Source of the DNA: Diatrype stigma
Taxonomy: Eukaryota; Ascomycota; Sordariomycetes; Xylariales; Diatrypaceae
DNA: 64,000 nucleotides
Reading direction: 5' to 3'
Assembly: GCA_022225965.2 (NCBI GenBank)
Contig: JAKJXP020000124.1
Coordinates: 53,168-117,167, forward strand
Part shown: positions 11,208-24,200 of the stretch, piece after piece
Numbering within the stretch: position 1 is the first letter of the stretch
How the letters are laid out: each line of letters begins with the position of its first letter
The notes under the pieces: generated by a model
What the model saw: only the letters and a program-made list of their open reading frames with translations
The model's database searches: none
What the model was told of the DNA's origin: nothing
Program-made: the position numbers and the translations under genes

Positions 11208-14200
11208 ATGTTGAGCTCCAGCCGGCTGTCCTGGAAGTGGACAGCTTGCCTCTGCTTCCTCACCCTACTATGTTGCCTTTTTACGCCGGCTTGTATGTGA
11301 ACCTAGCATCTCCAAGCTTCCTAATATGACAGAATCGGGTTATCTAACCAAACCATGTAGTGACGGTAAAGGAGAACGACTTCAAGAAATGCACCCAGTC
11401 AGGTTTTTGTAAACGAAATAGAGCCTACGCCGACAATGCTGCTACCCAAGGCTCATCATGGGAGCCTCCCTACAAAATCCTACCCGAACAAGCCTCGTTT
11501 AAGGACGGCCAGCTCCAAGCCCCAATTCTCAAGACGACTGATGCCCAGGGAACAACCGTCCGTCTCCCTGTCACCGTTTCCTTCCTCAAGTCAGGCACTG
11601 CGCGAGTCACCGTAGACGAGGAGCAGAGGAAAGAGAAAAACATCGAGCTTCGACACAACAGCATCGCAAGGAAAGAACGATACAATGAAGCAGAGAAGTG
11701 GGCTATCGTCGGTGGCTTAGATGTTGACACCAATGCCAAGGTCTCTTCGGAGAGCAAGAGCGGTATCAATATCAAGTACGGTCCGGGTTTCATTTTCGAA
11801 GCCGATATCAAATACAGTCCCTTCAGCATTGAATTCAAACGAGATGGTGTCGCACAAATCAAGCTCAATGATCGTGGCTTGCTAAACGTCGAACACTGGC
11901 GACCAAAGGTCGACAAGCCTGCCCCTGAGAAGAAGGAAGGCGAGGATGGTGAAGAGAGCGAAGAAGAGCCAGAAGCCGCTGAAGCCACTCCTTCTGAAGA
12001 CCAGAGCACTTGGTGGGAAGAGACATTCGGTGGTAATACCGATTCCAAACCGCGGGGCCCCGAAAGTGTTGCTCTTGACATCACTTTCTTTGGTTACGAG
12101 CATGTTTATGGCATCCCGGAGCATACCGGTCCCTTGTCGCTGAAAGAGACCCGAGGAGGTGACGGCAACTATAAGGAGCCGTACAGGCTCTACAACTCCG
12201 ACGTCTTCGAGTACATTCTCGATAGTCCCATGACACTATACGGTGCTATCCCCTTTATGCAGGCTCAGCGAAAAGACTCCACTGTTGGTGTTTTCTGGCT
12301 CAACGGTGCTGAAACCTGGGTTGATATCACCAAGGCGAAGGAACACAAGAACCCATTAGCCCTCGGAATTGGTTCTAAAACCAACACTCACACTCATTGG
12401 ATCTCCGAGTCAGGTGTGATGGACGTCTTTGTCTTCCTCGGTCCTACTCCTCGTGATGTTACCAAGAATTATGCAGAGCTTACAGGAACTACCGCTATGC
12501 CCCAAGAGTTCGCCATCGGATACCATCAGTGCCGCTGGAACTACGTCTCAGACGACGACGTGAAAGAAGTTGACCGCAAGATGGACAGGTACCACATCCC
12601 GTATGATGTCATTTGGCTCGACATAGAATACCTCGACGATAAGAAGTATTTCACTTGGGAACCTAACATGTTCAGTGATCCTATTTCTATGGGCGAGCAA
12701 CTGGATTCTCACGGCCGGAAGTTGGTTGTCATCATCGACCCCCATATCAAGAACACAAAATATCCCGTTTCAGAAGAGCTCAAGTCCAAAGGTCTGGCGG
12801 TCAAGAACAAAGAAGGCAATATCTTTGAAGGTTGGTGTTGGCCGGGATCTTCTCACTGGGTCGATTGCTTCAACCCGGAAGCTATCAAGTGGTGGACAAC
12901 TCTATTCGACTATGATAAATTCAAAGGCACCTTGAAAAACACCTTCATCTGGAACGACATGAACGAGCCGTCGGTTTTCAATGGGCCTGAGGTGACTATG
13001 CCGAAAGACAACCTCCACCATGATAATTGGGAGCACCGTGATGTCCACAACATCAATGGGATGACCTTTCACAATGCCACCTTCGAGGCTCTTCTGTCTC
13101 GGAAGAAGGGCGAACTACGTCGGCCGTTTGTCCTGACTCGGTCATTCTATGCTGGTTCCCAACGACTTGGTGCGATGTGGACAGGAGACAACCAGGCTAC
13201 TTGGGAATACTTAGCTGCAGCGACCCCTATGATCCTTGCCCAGGGAATCTCGGGTTTTCCTTTCGCAGGTGCTGATGTCGGTGGCTTCTTCGGAAACCCT
13301 GAACCCGAGTTGCAGAGTCGCTGGTTCCAGGCTGGCGCCTTTTATCCTTTCTTCCGAGGTCACGCCCATATTGATGCCAGACGTAGGGAACCATACCTAG
13401 TCCCCGAACCTCATCGGTCGATCATCACAGCCGCCTTGCGTCTCCGCTACAGCCTCCTCCCAGCCTGGTACACTGCATTTTATCACGCGAATCAGGATGG
13501 TAGCCCCATCCTACGACCGTTATATTGGACACATCCTTCAGAGGAGGCTGGCTTTGACATTGACGATGAATTCTTTGTTGGTTCGACCGGTCTTCTGGTG
13601 AAGCCCGTTGTGGAGCAGGAGAAGACTACGGCAGACATCTACATCCCTGACGATGAGGTATACTACGACTACTTCACTTATGAGAAACTCCCAACGAGCA
13701 AGGGCAAGCACTTGACTGTTCAGGCGCCCCTTGAGACCATTCCTGTATTGATGCGGGGTGGTCATATCATTCCCCGCCGAGACGTTCCCCGGCGATCTGC
13801 TCAGCTGATGCAATATGATGATTACACGCTCGTTATCGCCGTCAGCAAGAACGGAAATGCGGAAGGCGAGCTATACGTCGACGATGGTGACACCTTTGAG
13901 TACGAGAATGGACAATACATCCATCGTTCATTCAAGCTGGCGGGCTCTTCGCTAACGTCCACTGATGCGGAGGGCCGGGACGTCAAGAGCATCAAGGAAG
14001 GAGACTGGTTGAAGCGCATGAGCGATGTCGCTGTAGATAAGATTATCATTGTTGGGGCACCATCCTCCTTGGCAGGCAAGTCCGAAGTGCAGCTAGAGGT
14101 TGAGGGCGAGAAAACCCCAGTCAGGGTTGACTATCACAAAGCCGAAGGTGGAAAGGCTGCCTACGCAGTCCTCGGACGCGTCGGCGCCAAGATTGGTGCC

Positions 14201-14224
14201 GACTGGAAGATCGACTTTGCTTAG
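11208..14224 (+). CDS. gls2: Glucosidase II alpha subunit (GH31)
   Basis: ER enzyme that trims the inner alpha-1,3-linked glucoses from N-glycans during glycoprotein folding. Exon 1 (11208-11292) encodes a hydrophobic signal peptide and is joined through a 68-nt phase-1 intron to exon 2 (11361-14224); together they give 982 residues, typical for the family. After the signal comes the conserved start VKENDFKKCTQSGFCKRNR. The GH31 nucleophile lies in WNDMNEPSVF (Asp561) and the acid/base in TGDNQATW (Asp638). An acidic Glu-rich insert is present near residues 205-235. No HDEL-type signal is at the C-terminus, as expected for an alpha subunit retained through its beta partner. The internal ATG at 12119 and others are not needed. 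Confidence 0.96.
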
Positions 14225-14476
14225 ATCAGAGACACGAATTATGTAGACATCGAAACGAGGTCTAGACGAACTCACTGGTACATATGAACCATGTACGTAT
14301 TGTACGGATGATGACTTAACTACCTGTGGAGTATAGCAAGCGTATAATATATCCCACTATTATGCTTTTCCCATGTGAATTATGGCCAACAGCTTATTTG
14401 ACAGGTACGTATCACCATGACAACAACAAACATACCCTCACATACAATACAATACAATAAGACGGGATAGCGTGAA

Positions 14477-16137
14477 TCATATCATCGTGGTAACACTGCT
14501 CCGCCTCCTCCCGTTCCCCTGCTCCTCTCCCCGCAGCACCTCGGCGACCCACTCGCGCGCCTCGCGGCTCTCGCGCAACCCATAGCAAGCCGCGAGCGGG
14601 AAGCAGTGCATCTGCCCCTCCCAGACGAGCCAGCGCCCGGGGACCTCCTCCTCGCGGCAGCGCTGCAGGAACACCATCGAGTCGTGGGCCAGCACGTCGG
14701 CCGTGCCGATGACCCCGTCGATGCGGATGCCGCTCGCCCGCAGGTTGGCCAGGTCCGCCAGCCCGGGGCTCAGGTACCGGCTCTGGCCGTCGGTGCCCGA
14801 CCCCTTGGCCCACGCCGTCGCCGCCTCGTCCGCCGCCCCCTGCCCCAGCACCTTGTCGCGCGCGTCCGCGTCCGCCCGCGACGCCGAGTGCCGCCCCGGC
14901 CGCAGGTCCGTCGCCGGCGAGATCGCCATGATCGAGCGCAGCCGCCGCAGCACCGAGGGGTCGGCCACCGCTGCCACGGTGGCGGGTACACTGCTACTGC
15001 TGTCGTCGCTGTTGCTGTTGCAGGCCTTCTCGCCGTAGCCGTAGCCGGGCACCTCTTCCGGGATCGTGTGGCTACGGGTCAGCGTCGTGAGGCCCGGAGG
15101 GCCCTCGAGCGTCGCGATCCGGTCGGCGACCCAGAGACCCAGGGAGAGCGCCACGTTCGCCCCGGCGCTGTCTCCTGCTAGCGAGACCGTCCCATTGGTC
15201 TTGGCTGTCTCTGCGAGCGCTTGCTCGAGCCACCGCCGCACTGCAATGCGAAATATCGGAGGTCAGCAACCGTTGTTTATTCACGAACATGCAATGCGTA
15301 TTGAGCACAATAGCAGAGACATGAAGTTGTTCGGAAGTTACGCTTCACCCGGATATACAATATTATATCACCGCTCATGCAATCAAATAGCTAGGTAGCT
15401 AGCGAGAAATAAAGGGGCTTGGGCAGGAAAACGATGGATGAAAGGTACTTACGCAATGGCAGGGAGTCGCGCGCAGGAGAATGGGGCGCCAGAGGATACG
15501 AGACCAGCACAACATGCGCATGCGTCTCGGCCCTCTCGGCAACGGGCGTGTTTCCCAACGGTGGCAGCGAGAGCGCGGACGCGAGCTGCGCGCAGAACTT
15601 CCAGTGCTCCGAGGACGGCGGCGCCCGGAACCCGCCGCCAGCGAAGTAGTAGATGGTGTGGGGTCCCCGGGCAGCTTCGGCCGCGTCGGCCGCCAGCCCC
15701 GCGTTGGACTTCCGCCTTGTCCCGGGCCCTGATGACGCGCCGGGACGGGAATTCGCGCTTGTGAGGGGAGCAGGGAGCACGGCGGGCTCGAACCCGGTCG
15801 CCGGCGGCTCGAAGTCGTACATCCACAGGCGGTCGGGCACGGAGAAGGCGTAGGCGCTGGAGGCGCCGTAGTCGGCCGGCGACGAGGTGGCCGGGATCGA
15901 CGCCTTCTTCTCCTTGATGGTCACGCCGTGGAGGCGCTGCGGGTGGTGGTACAGCCGCTGGGAGCCGCCCGGGTAGCTCTTCTTGTAGGAGACGAGGTGC
16001 GGGCGCAGCGGCCACAGCACCGCGATGCGCAGGACCTTGTAGATGAGGGAGAGGTCGTCGCGGTGCGTCACCTTGACGACGTCCGGCACGAACGCCGGGT
16101 TGAACTCCGGATCTCTGACGCGGATATCTTGAGACAT
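14477..16137 (-). CDS. Alpha/beta hydrolase (esterase/lipase, HSL-like)
   Basis: Exons 16137-15453 and 15240-14477, with a phase-1 GTAAGT..GCAG intron, give 482 residues. The alpha/beta-hydrolase signs are a Gly-rich oxyanion loop YYFAGGGF near residue 160, a nucleophile elbow GDSAG (Ser253), an acid in GTADVL and a histidine in GQMHCF near the C-terminus. The oxyanion motif has FAGGG in place of the usual HGGG, as I recall for a group of fungal hydrolases. A Ser/Asp-rich insertion separates the nucleophile from the cap region. No signal peptide is evident, so it is probably intracellular. The substrate cannot be inferred. It is about 5 kb from the PKS and points the same way, but the phytase gene lies between, so cluster membership is unlikely. 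The coding sequence is very GC-rich. Confidence 0.82.
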
Positions 16138-17350
16138 CGCTATTACTAGCTACGTACGCAGAGGATGTCTGAAGATTGTGTTTTCTTTCTTCTTTTCTAC
16201 AATTGGGGTCCTTGGTAGACTTCACGATGGGTATACATGTACGGATGACTAGCTGCGAGTGATATAAGAACCATGGAACCCGTCGACACCGACATGCTCC
16301 CAAGGTCGGCGTTTTATATTACGATACCATCTATTAGCAATGATTGCCTAACGAGTCATGAAGCATCACGACAACCTGTTTTCGACTCCAGAGCCATAGT
16401 CCTAGCGCTCCCCGTAGAACGTAATAAAGCACTAAGCTCTGTGAGGAGTGGTGAAGTTATTACAAGATCATGACGTGACGATTAGGATCGATTGGTTCCA
16501 ATATGCATACATCCATGGACGTCCCCCCCTAGGCCAACCTACGCTAGGTCAAGCTGCTGCAGCCGACTTCAGAGTTGAGACGTCTGAATTAAGCTTTGAG
16601 GCTAGCTATAGGGTGACGAATAGTTGCCTCAACGCTTATCAACGGATACGTGGCCCACGTGAGATTGATTTTTCCAAAGTGATTTTCATCCGAACCTTGA
16701 GAGCCTACCTACAGGCGGGCAAGATAGTCCGGTCTGAATTTCCCCTGACAAGCAAAGCTTACTTCTGGAATCAATAGGCCGCTGAATCGCGTACTTCGGG
16801 CTTCATAAAGGAGGCAGGATTAGGCAGAGTCCAATGCTTGAGCATGTAAAGGGACATGTGATCTATCTATAGCAAAGTCTTGGCTACTCAAATCGTCATG
16901 AGGTATTACCGACCGCAATCTACATTGAACACCGGAGAAACATATTGCCTAAAGGTAATTAACGCTTCGACCCAAACTATGGTACATATTTCCAAATAGG
17001 AGGTTTATGGCTCTTTCATTGACAATTTTCATGGTCTAACCCTTCGTATTCAGTCAACACTCGGTCCTCGCCTAAAGTCATACTTAGTTCCCAAGTTCAA
17101 CTGATTTGAGGTGGAAGCTGTGATCGTATGGTTAAACGCTGCTTATGAGTAGGTATGTCAAATAATACGAGACTCCTTTTAACACCGCGCAGCCAAGCAT
17201 GCAGGATTTCGAGCTGGTCGTCATGCTCGACCCTCACTGCTGGCAGAGCATACACAAGCTGCAGCTGATGCGGGCTTTTGTTGGACACTGGTGCACAACA
17301 GAGAAAACGCTGGCGACCTGGGATTACCTAGCAGCTGCTTATCTAGGTAG
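16138..17350. other. Gene-poor stretch, no supported gene
   Basis: About 1.2 kb with only short ORFs. One of 109 codons at 16448-16777 has no recognisable motif and no clean splice context. The right end may contain older parts of the CorA-like remnant described next, but I cannot align it. Confidence 0.35.
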
Positions 17351-17356
17351 TCAGTC

Positions 17357-17710
17357 GGAGACCTGAAACACCTGGAAGCATTGGTGGACTAACATTCTCA
17401 CTTTCTCGACGCGTTGAATTCCATCATCATGGCGCCGGTGCAACTGCAGGACATGTGCCGGTCTATCTCGCAGGCAAAGGACGTCAGGCGTTTGACCTAC
17501 TTCGCGTTGCTCTTCATCCCTTTGTCCTACGTTGCCAGTTTGTTCAACATGGTCGAGCAATACGGGCCTGGTAGCGAAGGCTTCTGGATATACCAAGCAA
17601 TCTCGTGCCAATAGCCGCAGTCGTCGTCGGCATATCGTTTGCTGCAGGCAAGTTTCATGCGCTTGCCGCGTTATTCTTAGGCCTCTTCCAGGGGCAGAGG
17701 TGGGGCTGAG
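17357..17710 (+). pseudogene. CorA-like metal transporter C-terminal remnant
   Basis: The frame reads DLKHLEALVD, then an in-frame TAA at 17390-17392, then HFLDALNS, AKDVRRLTYFALLFIPLSYVASLFNM and GFWIYQAI. This matches the C-terminal part of fungal CorA-like Mg2+ transporters: the helix before TM1, the RRLT motif, TM1 and its GMN-like end, here FNM. After about 17605 the second membrane segment (VPIAAVVVGISFAAG) is only readable in another frame. With a stop, a frameshift and no N-terminal half, this is a broken remnant and not a gene. I see no flanking transposon. Confidence 0.75.
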
Positions 17711-18388
17711 TTAAAAAGGAGACTTCACATCACCTGATGTTACCAAGTTACATAATGTGAACTTGTAATTCCGTTGTGGCTTGTAGATGTGGCCCTCCAA
17801 AGCTGATGGCTGATCATTCAGAAACTAGTTAAACGATCGTGGCTATATGCTCTCGGCAAATTAATCCGACCTAGGTGGTTATCAGATCAAATATTTCCCG
17901 TATCGTATCCACTCTACCCCTATCCGATCACCGATTCGAAACCAGCCTATGACCCCAAAGGGGATGGAGGTCGTGCTGGCCCTGGGCTGCACCTTGTAGT
18001 CATTACTTATTATGAGCGTAAAACTACACTTCATCTTCAGCTCCGGTAATGCGTACTACAATAGTCAATCAGTCTAACAAGAAAAGCCACCTCCATCCGT
18101 GGTGGGTTACAGTCGGCACGGGATACCTATTAAAAACCTGAAGCTATCCACGTGGGTTGTATCTTTCCAGCCAACATACTTCTAGCAACACGACACGCGC
18201 ATTGAGATCGCCATGCTCTGTGTAGCAAGGGGTCTCCTCACCCTTAGAACCGAGCACGTGCACTTCTTCCCTATATGGATATCAGGTCCGTTTTCAACTA
18301 TATAAGAAAAGGTCAGCTATGCCCTCGCCGCAGGTAGCTGGCCAGTTTGGCCTTCTTGCCAATTCAGTCGTTATACCCAGTCGCCATC
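17711..18388. promoter_or_regulatory. Promoter region of the phytase-like gene
   Basis: About 680 bases between the CorA remnant and the phytase start. It contains TATATAAGA-like sequence about 90 bases before the chosen ATG (18298-18306), which may be a TATA element. No gene seen. Confidence 0.4.
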
Positions 18389-20966
18389 ATGTGGCATCTT
18401 TTCGAAAAGGCGGCGGTTCTAGCTCTATATGCGACCTGTGTCAAGGCCGCGTCCGAGGTTGAGCTACCCATTACAGCCCGGACGGAGGACGTCGATTCCG
18501 GTTGGACCACTGTCATCTATGATAGCGAAAACCCAGGTTTAGTGGGCAACGATGGAGGTTCTGCCTCCGGCGGATTTCGCATCTTCAGCTTGAACGGCGA
18601 AAAACCTCTCCCGGAAGCCAAGCACGAAACCCCGGGTCGCACCAAACTTGTCACCACGGTCTACGATGTAGAAGAAAAGGACATCATCGTGACCATAGCT
18701 CAGACCGACTCGCTCTTCAGGCTGTACGATGCGTCCTCGTTTGAACAGATTGGCGAGCCGCTGGGCAAAACGCTTGGGGATTGGTCAGCGCTCTGCGCGT
18801 GGAAAAGTCAGACCAGTGGGGAGCAATACCTGTACCTATTCGGCAAACATCAGGCCGTTCAGTTCCTCCTCCGTGATCAAGAGGGGTCACTAGACATCGC
18901 AGAGATCCAAACATTCGACACGCCTGTTGAAGCATCCTCCTGCGCTGTTTCCCTTTCAGCCGAGATGGTTTTCTTTAGCGAAAAGGGCGATCCTGCCGTA
19001 TATACCTTCAAGGCTGCTGAGTCGACTACTGTCCCTAGCATCAGCACCCTCGGGGAAGCTGGTGACGGCGTCACTGGGCTAGCGGTATACTTCGGAAACA
19101 CTTCAGACTACCTTGTCGTTGCGCAAACGGACGTTGTCGCCCTTTACGATACCTCCTTCAACCTCCAGGGGTCGTGGAAACTCACCGGGGACGAGGACAT
19201 CGAGGTCAAGGGTCTGAGTTTCTACCAACAGGCAACATCTGCGTATCCGGCTGGACTCTTGACTTATGCTGTCGAGAGTGCGGCTGGTGAGGGATTCGGA
19301 GTCAGTTCCCTCGATAACGCGTTCACCGCCCTTGCTTTAGAAGTGAACACAGCATTCGATCCACGGAAGAAGCCCTCCGAACCAGGCGTAACAGTTTGTT
19401 CCGGTTGCAGCAACAGCGGCTTTTGCGGAGCCAGTAATTCCACACAGAGTTGCTCAGTAAGTTTATTTCTATGGCTATCCTTTCTCAAATCACTATCTGC
19501 TTTGTATGTGGTCGACTGCCCTGAGGACCGTTCATAAAGCATGTACTTGTTACAGCCATTCTAAACCCTAACTTCACACAAAAAATATACAGCTAACATT
19601 GAATACTGCAGTGCTTCGCGGGTTTCAACGGTAGTACCTGCGATCAGTTTACATGTCGTAATGATTGTTCGGCGCATGGCCAGTGTGTCGGCGCTAATCA
19701 GTGCGAATGTGACGATGGCTGGGGTGGGCTTTACTGCGCGTTCAAAGTTGTGGAGCCCATCGCCGAGACGGATGCCAATGGAGGAGACGGTGATGACCCA
19801 GCGATCTGGGTAAGCCCTATTGAGAAGAACGACTCGAGAATCATCACGACAACAAAGTCGAAATCAGGCGCTGGGTTTGCAGTGTTCGATCTTAGCGGAT
19901 CTAAGATCCAGACAATGCCAGCTGCAGAACCTAACAATGTTGATGTCATATATGGCTTCCAGGCGGGGAATAGGAGCATCGACCTAATTTATGCAGGATG
20001 CCGGGGTGACAACACTCTATGGTAAGTCACAAGAACCGAAGCTTTCCAGAACAGACAGCTTACCTATACATTATCAGTCTCTTCGAGATGTCTTCCAATG
20101 GCACACTCCAGGCCATCACTGGAAATGTGCAGCCTACTAAGGAAGACTACGATGTCTACGGGAGTTGTGTCTACCGGTCTCGAGCTAGCGGAAAGCAATA
20201 CCTCTTCGTCAATGCCAAGACAGCCGAGTATCTGCAGTTCGAACTGACGTGGGCCGACAATGCTCTGCAAACCACCTTGGTCCGGAACTTCACCGGGGGC
20301 TCCGGTGGGCAAGTGGAAGGCTGCGTGTCTGACGAGGCAAATGGCTGGGTAATTATAGGCGAAGAACCTTTTGGGTTGTGGCGATACGGCGCCGAGCCCG
20401 ACGACGATGTTTCCTCAGGGTATCTCATTGCTAGCGTCAATGACACCATGTATGCCGATGTGGAGGGAGTCACCCTGATTGAGGGTGCCTCCGCAGACAA
20501 GGGTTTCATCGTGGTCAGTCAGCAGGGTGTGAGCGCGTATAATGTCTACCGCCGGGCTGCACCGCATGAGTTCGTTGAGACTTTCACGATCCTCGAAAAC
20601 GTGGAGAAAGGCGTCGACGGAGTAACGAATACAGATGGACTCACAGCAATAGGTACCAACCTAGGGGGGAGTTTGCCCAACGGTTTGATTGTTGTCCGTA
20701 AGTCAAACTCCAGAAACAGACCACCTCTTTCTAGGGCGATGGGGAGGCAGTTCACTGCCAACCTACACCCTGATACACCTATGCATTCACATACTGACAC
20801 ATGATCATATATAGATGACGACGCAAACCAACTTCCTACAGGCGGCACCAGTGATGAAGCAAGCTTCAAATTGGTCAGTGTAAAGGACGTCATTCCTGCG
20901 GAATTATTAGGCGAGTTGGATCCCAACTGGGATCCGAGATCTACACTCGCACTAAGAAAAGTATAA
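18389..20966 (+). CDS. Secreted beta-propeller phytase-like protein, two propeller domains with EGF-like linker
   Basis: Four exons (18389-19456, 19612-20021, 20078-20697, 20815-20966) join in phase to 749 residues. A signal peptide opens the protein (MWHLFEKAAVLALYATCVKA). The first half is an incomplete or diverged propeller (IYDSENPGLVGNDG, GGFRIFSLNGE). A Cys-rich EGF-like segment (about residues 345-400; CSGCSNSGFCG, then CECDDGWGGLYC) follows. The second half has the stronger 3-phytase signature: GDGDDPAIWVSP, KSGAGFAVFDLSG, NVDVIYGF, then GCVSDEANGWVIIGEEPFGLWRY and YADVEGVTL. Enzymes of this fold release phosphate from phytate outside the cell. Dual-domain phytases with one degenerate domain are known in bacteria; here activity is inferred only. 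ATG 18389 is preferred over an upstream TTG because it begins the signal peptide. The 3' end converges on the PKS, 246 bases away. Confidence 0.85.
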
Positions 20967-21212
20967 CAGGAGCACCTAAGTCTTCAGTCAGAGACATCAT
21001 CTGCAGACATATGAGAATACATGACAGTCTAAATCTTAAAGAAGAATATAAACATACTAGCCTGGCGGGCTGAACCTGGACCCCCTGACTATTAACGTAC
21101 TAGGTAAAAGAATACACATGAGAAAGATAAACACCAATGAAATCCCATATAGATATACAATGCGCGGGTATCTCCGCCCCCCTCCTTCCCACAGTCGCGT
21201 CTATCCCACTGC

Positions 21213-24200
21213 TTAGAACTTGACCAGCTTACTCTTCACACAGACGGCCTTGGCGAGGGTTTGGATGGAGCCACTGGACAAGAGCTCAAGCACCTGCAGC
21301 GTAGCCTCGAACTCGCGCGTGATGAAGTTCCGGATCTCGATCGCGACGAGCGAGTCGAGGGGGTAGTTGGACAAGGGGCGCGTGACGTCGAGGTCTTCCA
21401 GGTCCATCATCATCACGGCGGCCAGCTTGTGCACGAGGCCATCGCAGACGACCTGCTCGGCCTCCTCCAGCGTTGCGGCTGCCTTGAGCGCCGCGTTGTA
21501 GGACACGGTCTTGACCGCACCGGAGAACGCTTCGGCGGCCGCGAGCGCCTCGGCCTCCTCGCGCAGGAACTTGCACTTGCCGTCCTGCGCCCAGAACTGC
21601 GACAGGTCCGGGGTGATGCGCATGCCGGTGATGGTGTGGCTGTTGCAGGTCGTCGCCATGCGGCCGCTGATGGCGGCGCCGAGCAGGGCCAGCACCTCGG
21701 CCTCGCAGATCGAGTCGCCACCCAGGTTCTTCGCCACCTCGGCTGCCTTCTCCAGATCCTCTGCCAGGTAGCCAGAGTCGGAGACAGCGGTAAGGTCCAT
21801 CGTGGATGCGGGCAGGCCTAGTGACAGCCGGTGCCTGACGAGGGCGTTCAAGAAGGTGTTGGCCGCTGCGTAGGCGGCTTGGCCTCGGTTTCCGACCATG
21901 CCGGATACCGAGGATATTGCAACGAAGAAGTCGAGCTTCGTGTTGCACAACGCATTGTGGAAGTTCCAGCCACCTTGTACCTTGGACTCGACGACGGTGG
22001 TGAAGTCGCTGTAAGCCATTTTCTCGAACAGCACATCCTATGAACGGTTAGATCTTATACTTGTCAAGAAAGGGGGAATGGGTCAGAACTTACGTGAAGT
22101 ACCATCGCACCATGGACGACACCCTTTATTGGTGGCAAACCTTCCAGGCCGTGAGTGATCAGGTTCTCGACGTCGGCAGGGTCAGCGACGTCACAACGCC
22201 GAACCACGACTGTAGCGCCGACACCAGAGGCCTCATCTATCAGCTCCTTCACCTTCCCAGAAGCCGAAGCGCTCCTAGAAACTAGTACGACGTGTCTTGC
22301 TCCTCGCTCGATCATCCACCGAGTCATACTCCGGCCTAACCCACCAGTGCCACCAATCAGGATATAAGTAGCGTTCCCCTTGAGGAGCTGGCGCGGCTTC
22401 TTTGGCGGGGTGGCTCTAACGATGTCTTCAGCGTGGGGTACAACGACTAGTTTGCCGTGCGCTTTGGCACCGTGAATCGTCTTGAATGCTGACTCGACTT
22501 CCGAAATGGGGAACACCGTGATCGGGGATATCGGCCTGACCTTCCCATACTTGATGAGCTTCGACACGTTGGAGAGGAGGTTCTTCATCAGTCTCGGCCG
22601 CTGGGCCGCCAGAGCCATCATATCCACCGACATGAAGCTGGCATTGTTGTCGAACTGGACCATCTCCAACCTGGTGCTTGCCGAGGTGTCGCGAGTCCCT
22701 ATGTCGATCAAGCGACCGAATGTGTTGAGACAGTGCCAACTCTCCCGGAGTGCCTCCCCAGCAAGGCAGTTCAACACGACATCGACACCCCGGCCGCCGG
22801 TTGCCTGGCGGACCGCACCAGCAAATGACGTGTCTCGGCTGTAGAAGATGTGGTCTTCAGGTAGGCCGTACTCCGCCATGAGGAACTTCTTCTTTTCCGC
22901 GCTGCCCACAGTGACGAATAGTTCGGCACCAATCATCTGAGCCAGGGAAATCGCTGCTTGTCCCACAGCACCGGCGCCCGCGTGGATCAGGACGCTTTCC
23001 TCCTCGTGTAGCCGTCCAAGCTCGACGAGCGAATAGTAGGCAGTGCTGTATGCCAGGGGTAGTGTCGCAGCTGCTTCGAACGCCATGTCCGTCGGCAGCT
23101 TGAACGCGAACGCAGCCTTAGCACGAACTAATGTCGTGAATGCGCCATGTGTAATAGCAGCAACGTGATCACCGACATTGATGTTCGTGACATTGCTACC
23201 CACACTAGTAACGATACCACTAGCTTCGACGCCGAACTCTACATCCCGGAGCTTGCCGTGTGCTGCTGTGATGTCTCTGTGGTTGACACCAACGGCCTGG
23301 ACTTTGATCTCGATATCATCGGCATCGATGGGGGTTTCAGCAATGTCATCGTCAGTGAAGTGCAGGGTTTCCAATGCGCCAACGTTGGTGAGAGCCAGCT
23401 TCAGCGGGCGATCATCTTCGCCGAATGGTACAGCCTGGAGTGCAGATGGCTTCGTCTCCCTGTGGACAGTCTCGTTCATGTCAGGGTCGTTGATTACCCG
23501 CGGCGTGAAGAAACGCCCTTCCCGTTCCATGAATTCCATTTCACAGTTAGGCGGGTTGCCCCGGACGAAGACTGCCTCGAACACTTTCATGACAGCTTCC
23601 GGGATCTGCGACTCGGCCAGCTTAGAGCGACCATCGAGATCCAGAGTCGCAAATGGCAACAGCGTCTCAGAACGGATGGTTCTGCTCAGACCCGAGACCA
23701 TGTTGGCATGGGGGTTGGTGGAGTTGTCATAGGCGCCCTGGACGGTCCAGAGGACACCCCGCACAGATGTGAGCAGCTTCTGCAGCGCATAGAACTCTTC
23801 TGACTTGACGTTTGCAAGAAGAGGTTTCTCCAGCTCCGACAGGAAGACGCAAAGTTTGTTCTCAGCGTTGTGGTTGAGCAATGTACTAGTGTTCGGCCTC
23901 TTGCCGGTGAAGCGCTCGAGGAGCTCAGCTACGTCCTGCGCAAGCTTCGTCTGTGATGCGCTGTCTCCATGCACCACTTCGATGTCCACATCAGGCAGAG
24001 GATGTTCACTGTAGGGTGACACACTATTCACGACCTCAAACCCATCGCTAATCGGATCCAGAATTGGCTCCCACTCAAGCTTGTAGCATAGTTGACGGTG
24101 CAGCTCCTCCGCCTGGACGTCATGATCAAGGATTGGTGCGATAACCAAGCCCTCCAGCTGAATCAGGGGCTCTGAGTTGACGTCTCCAGTAGTGCCGAAA

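Noticed and set aside
14477..16137. Alpha/beta hydrolase with FAGGG oxyanion loop as a novelty or cluster enzyme
   Set aside because: The same loop occurs in a known group of fungal hydrolases as I recall, and the phytase gene separates it from the PKS.
16448..16777. 109-codon frame, plus strand
   Set aside because: No motif, no signal, no splice or codon support; gene-poor surroundings.
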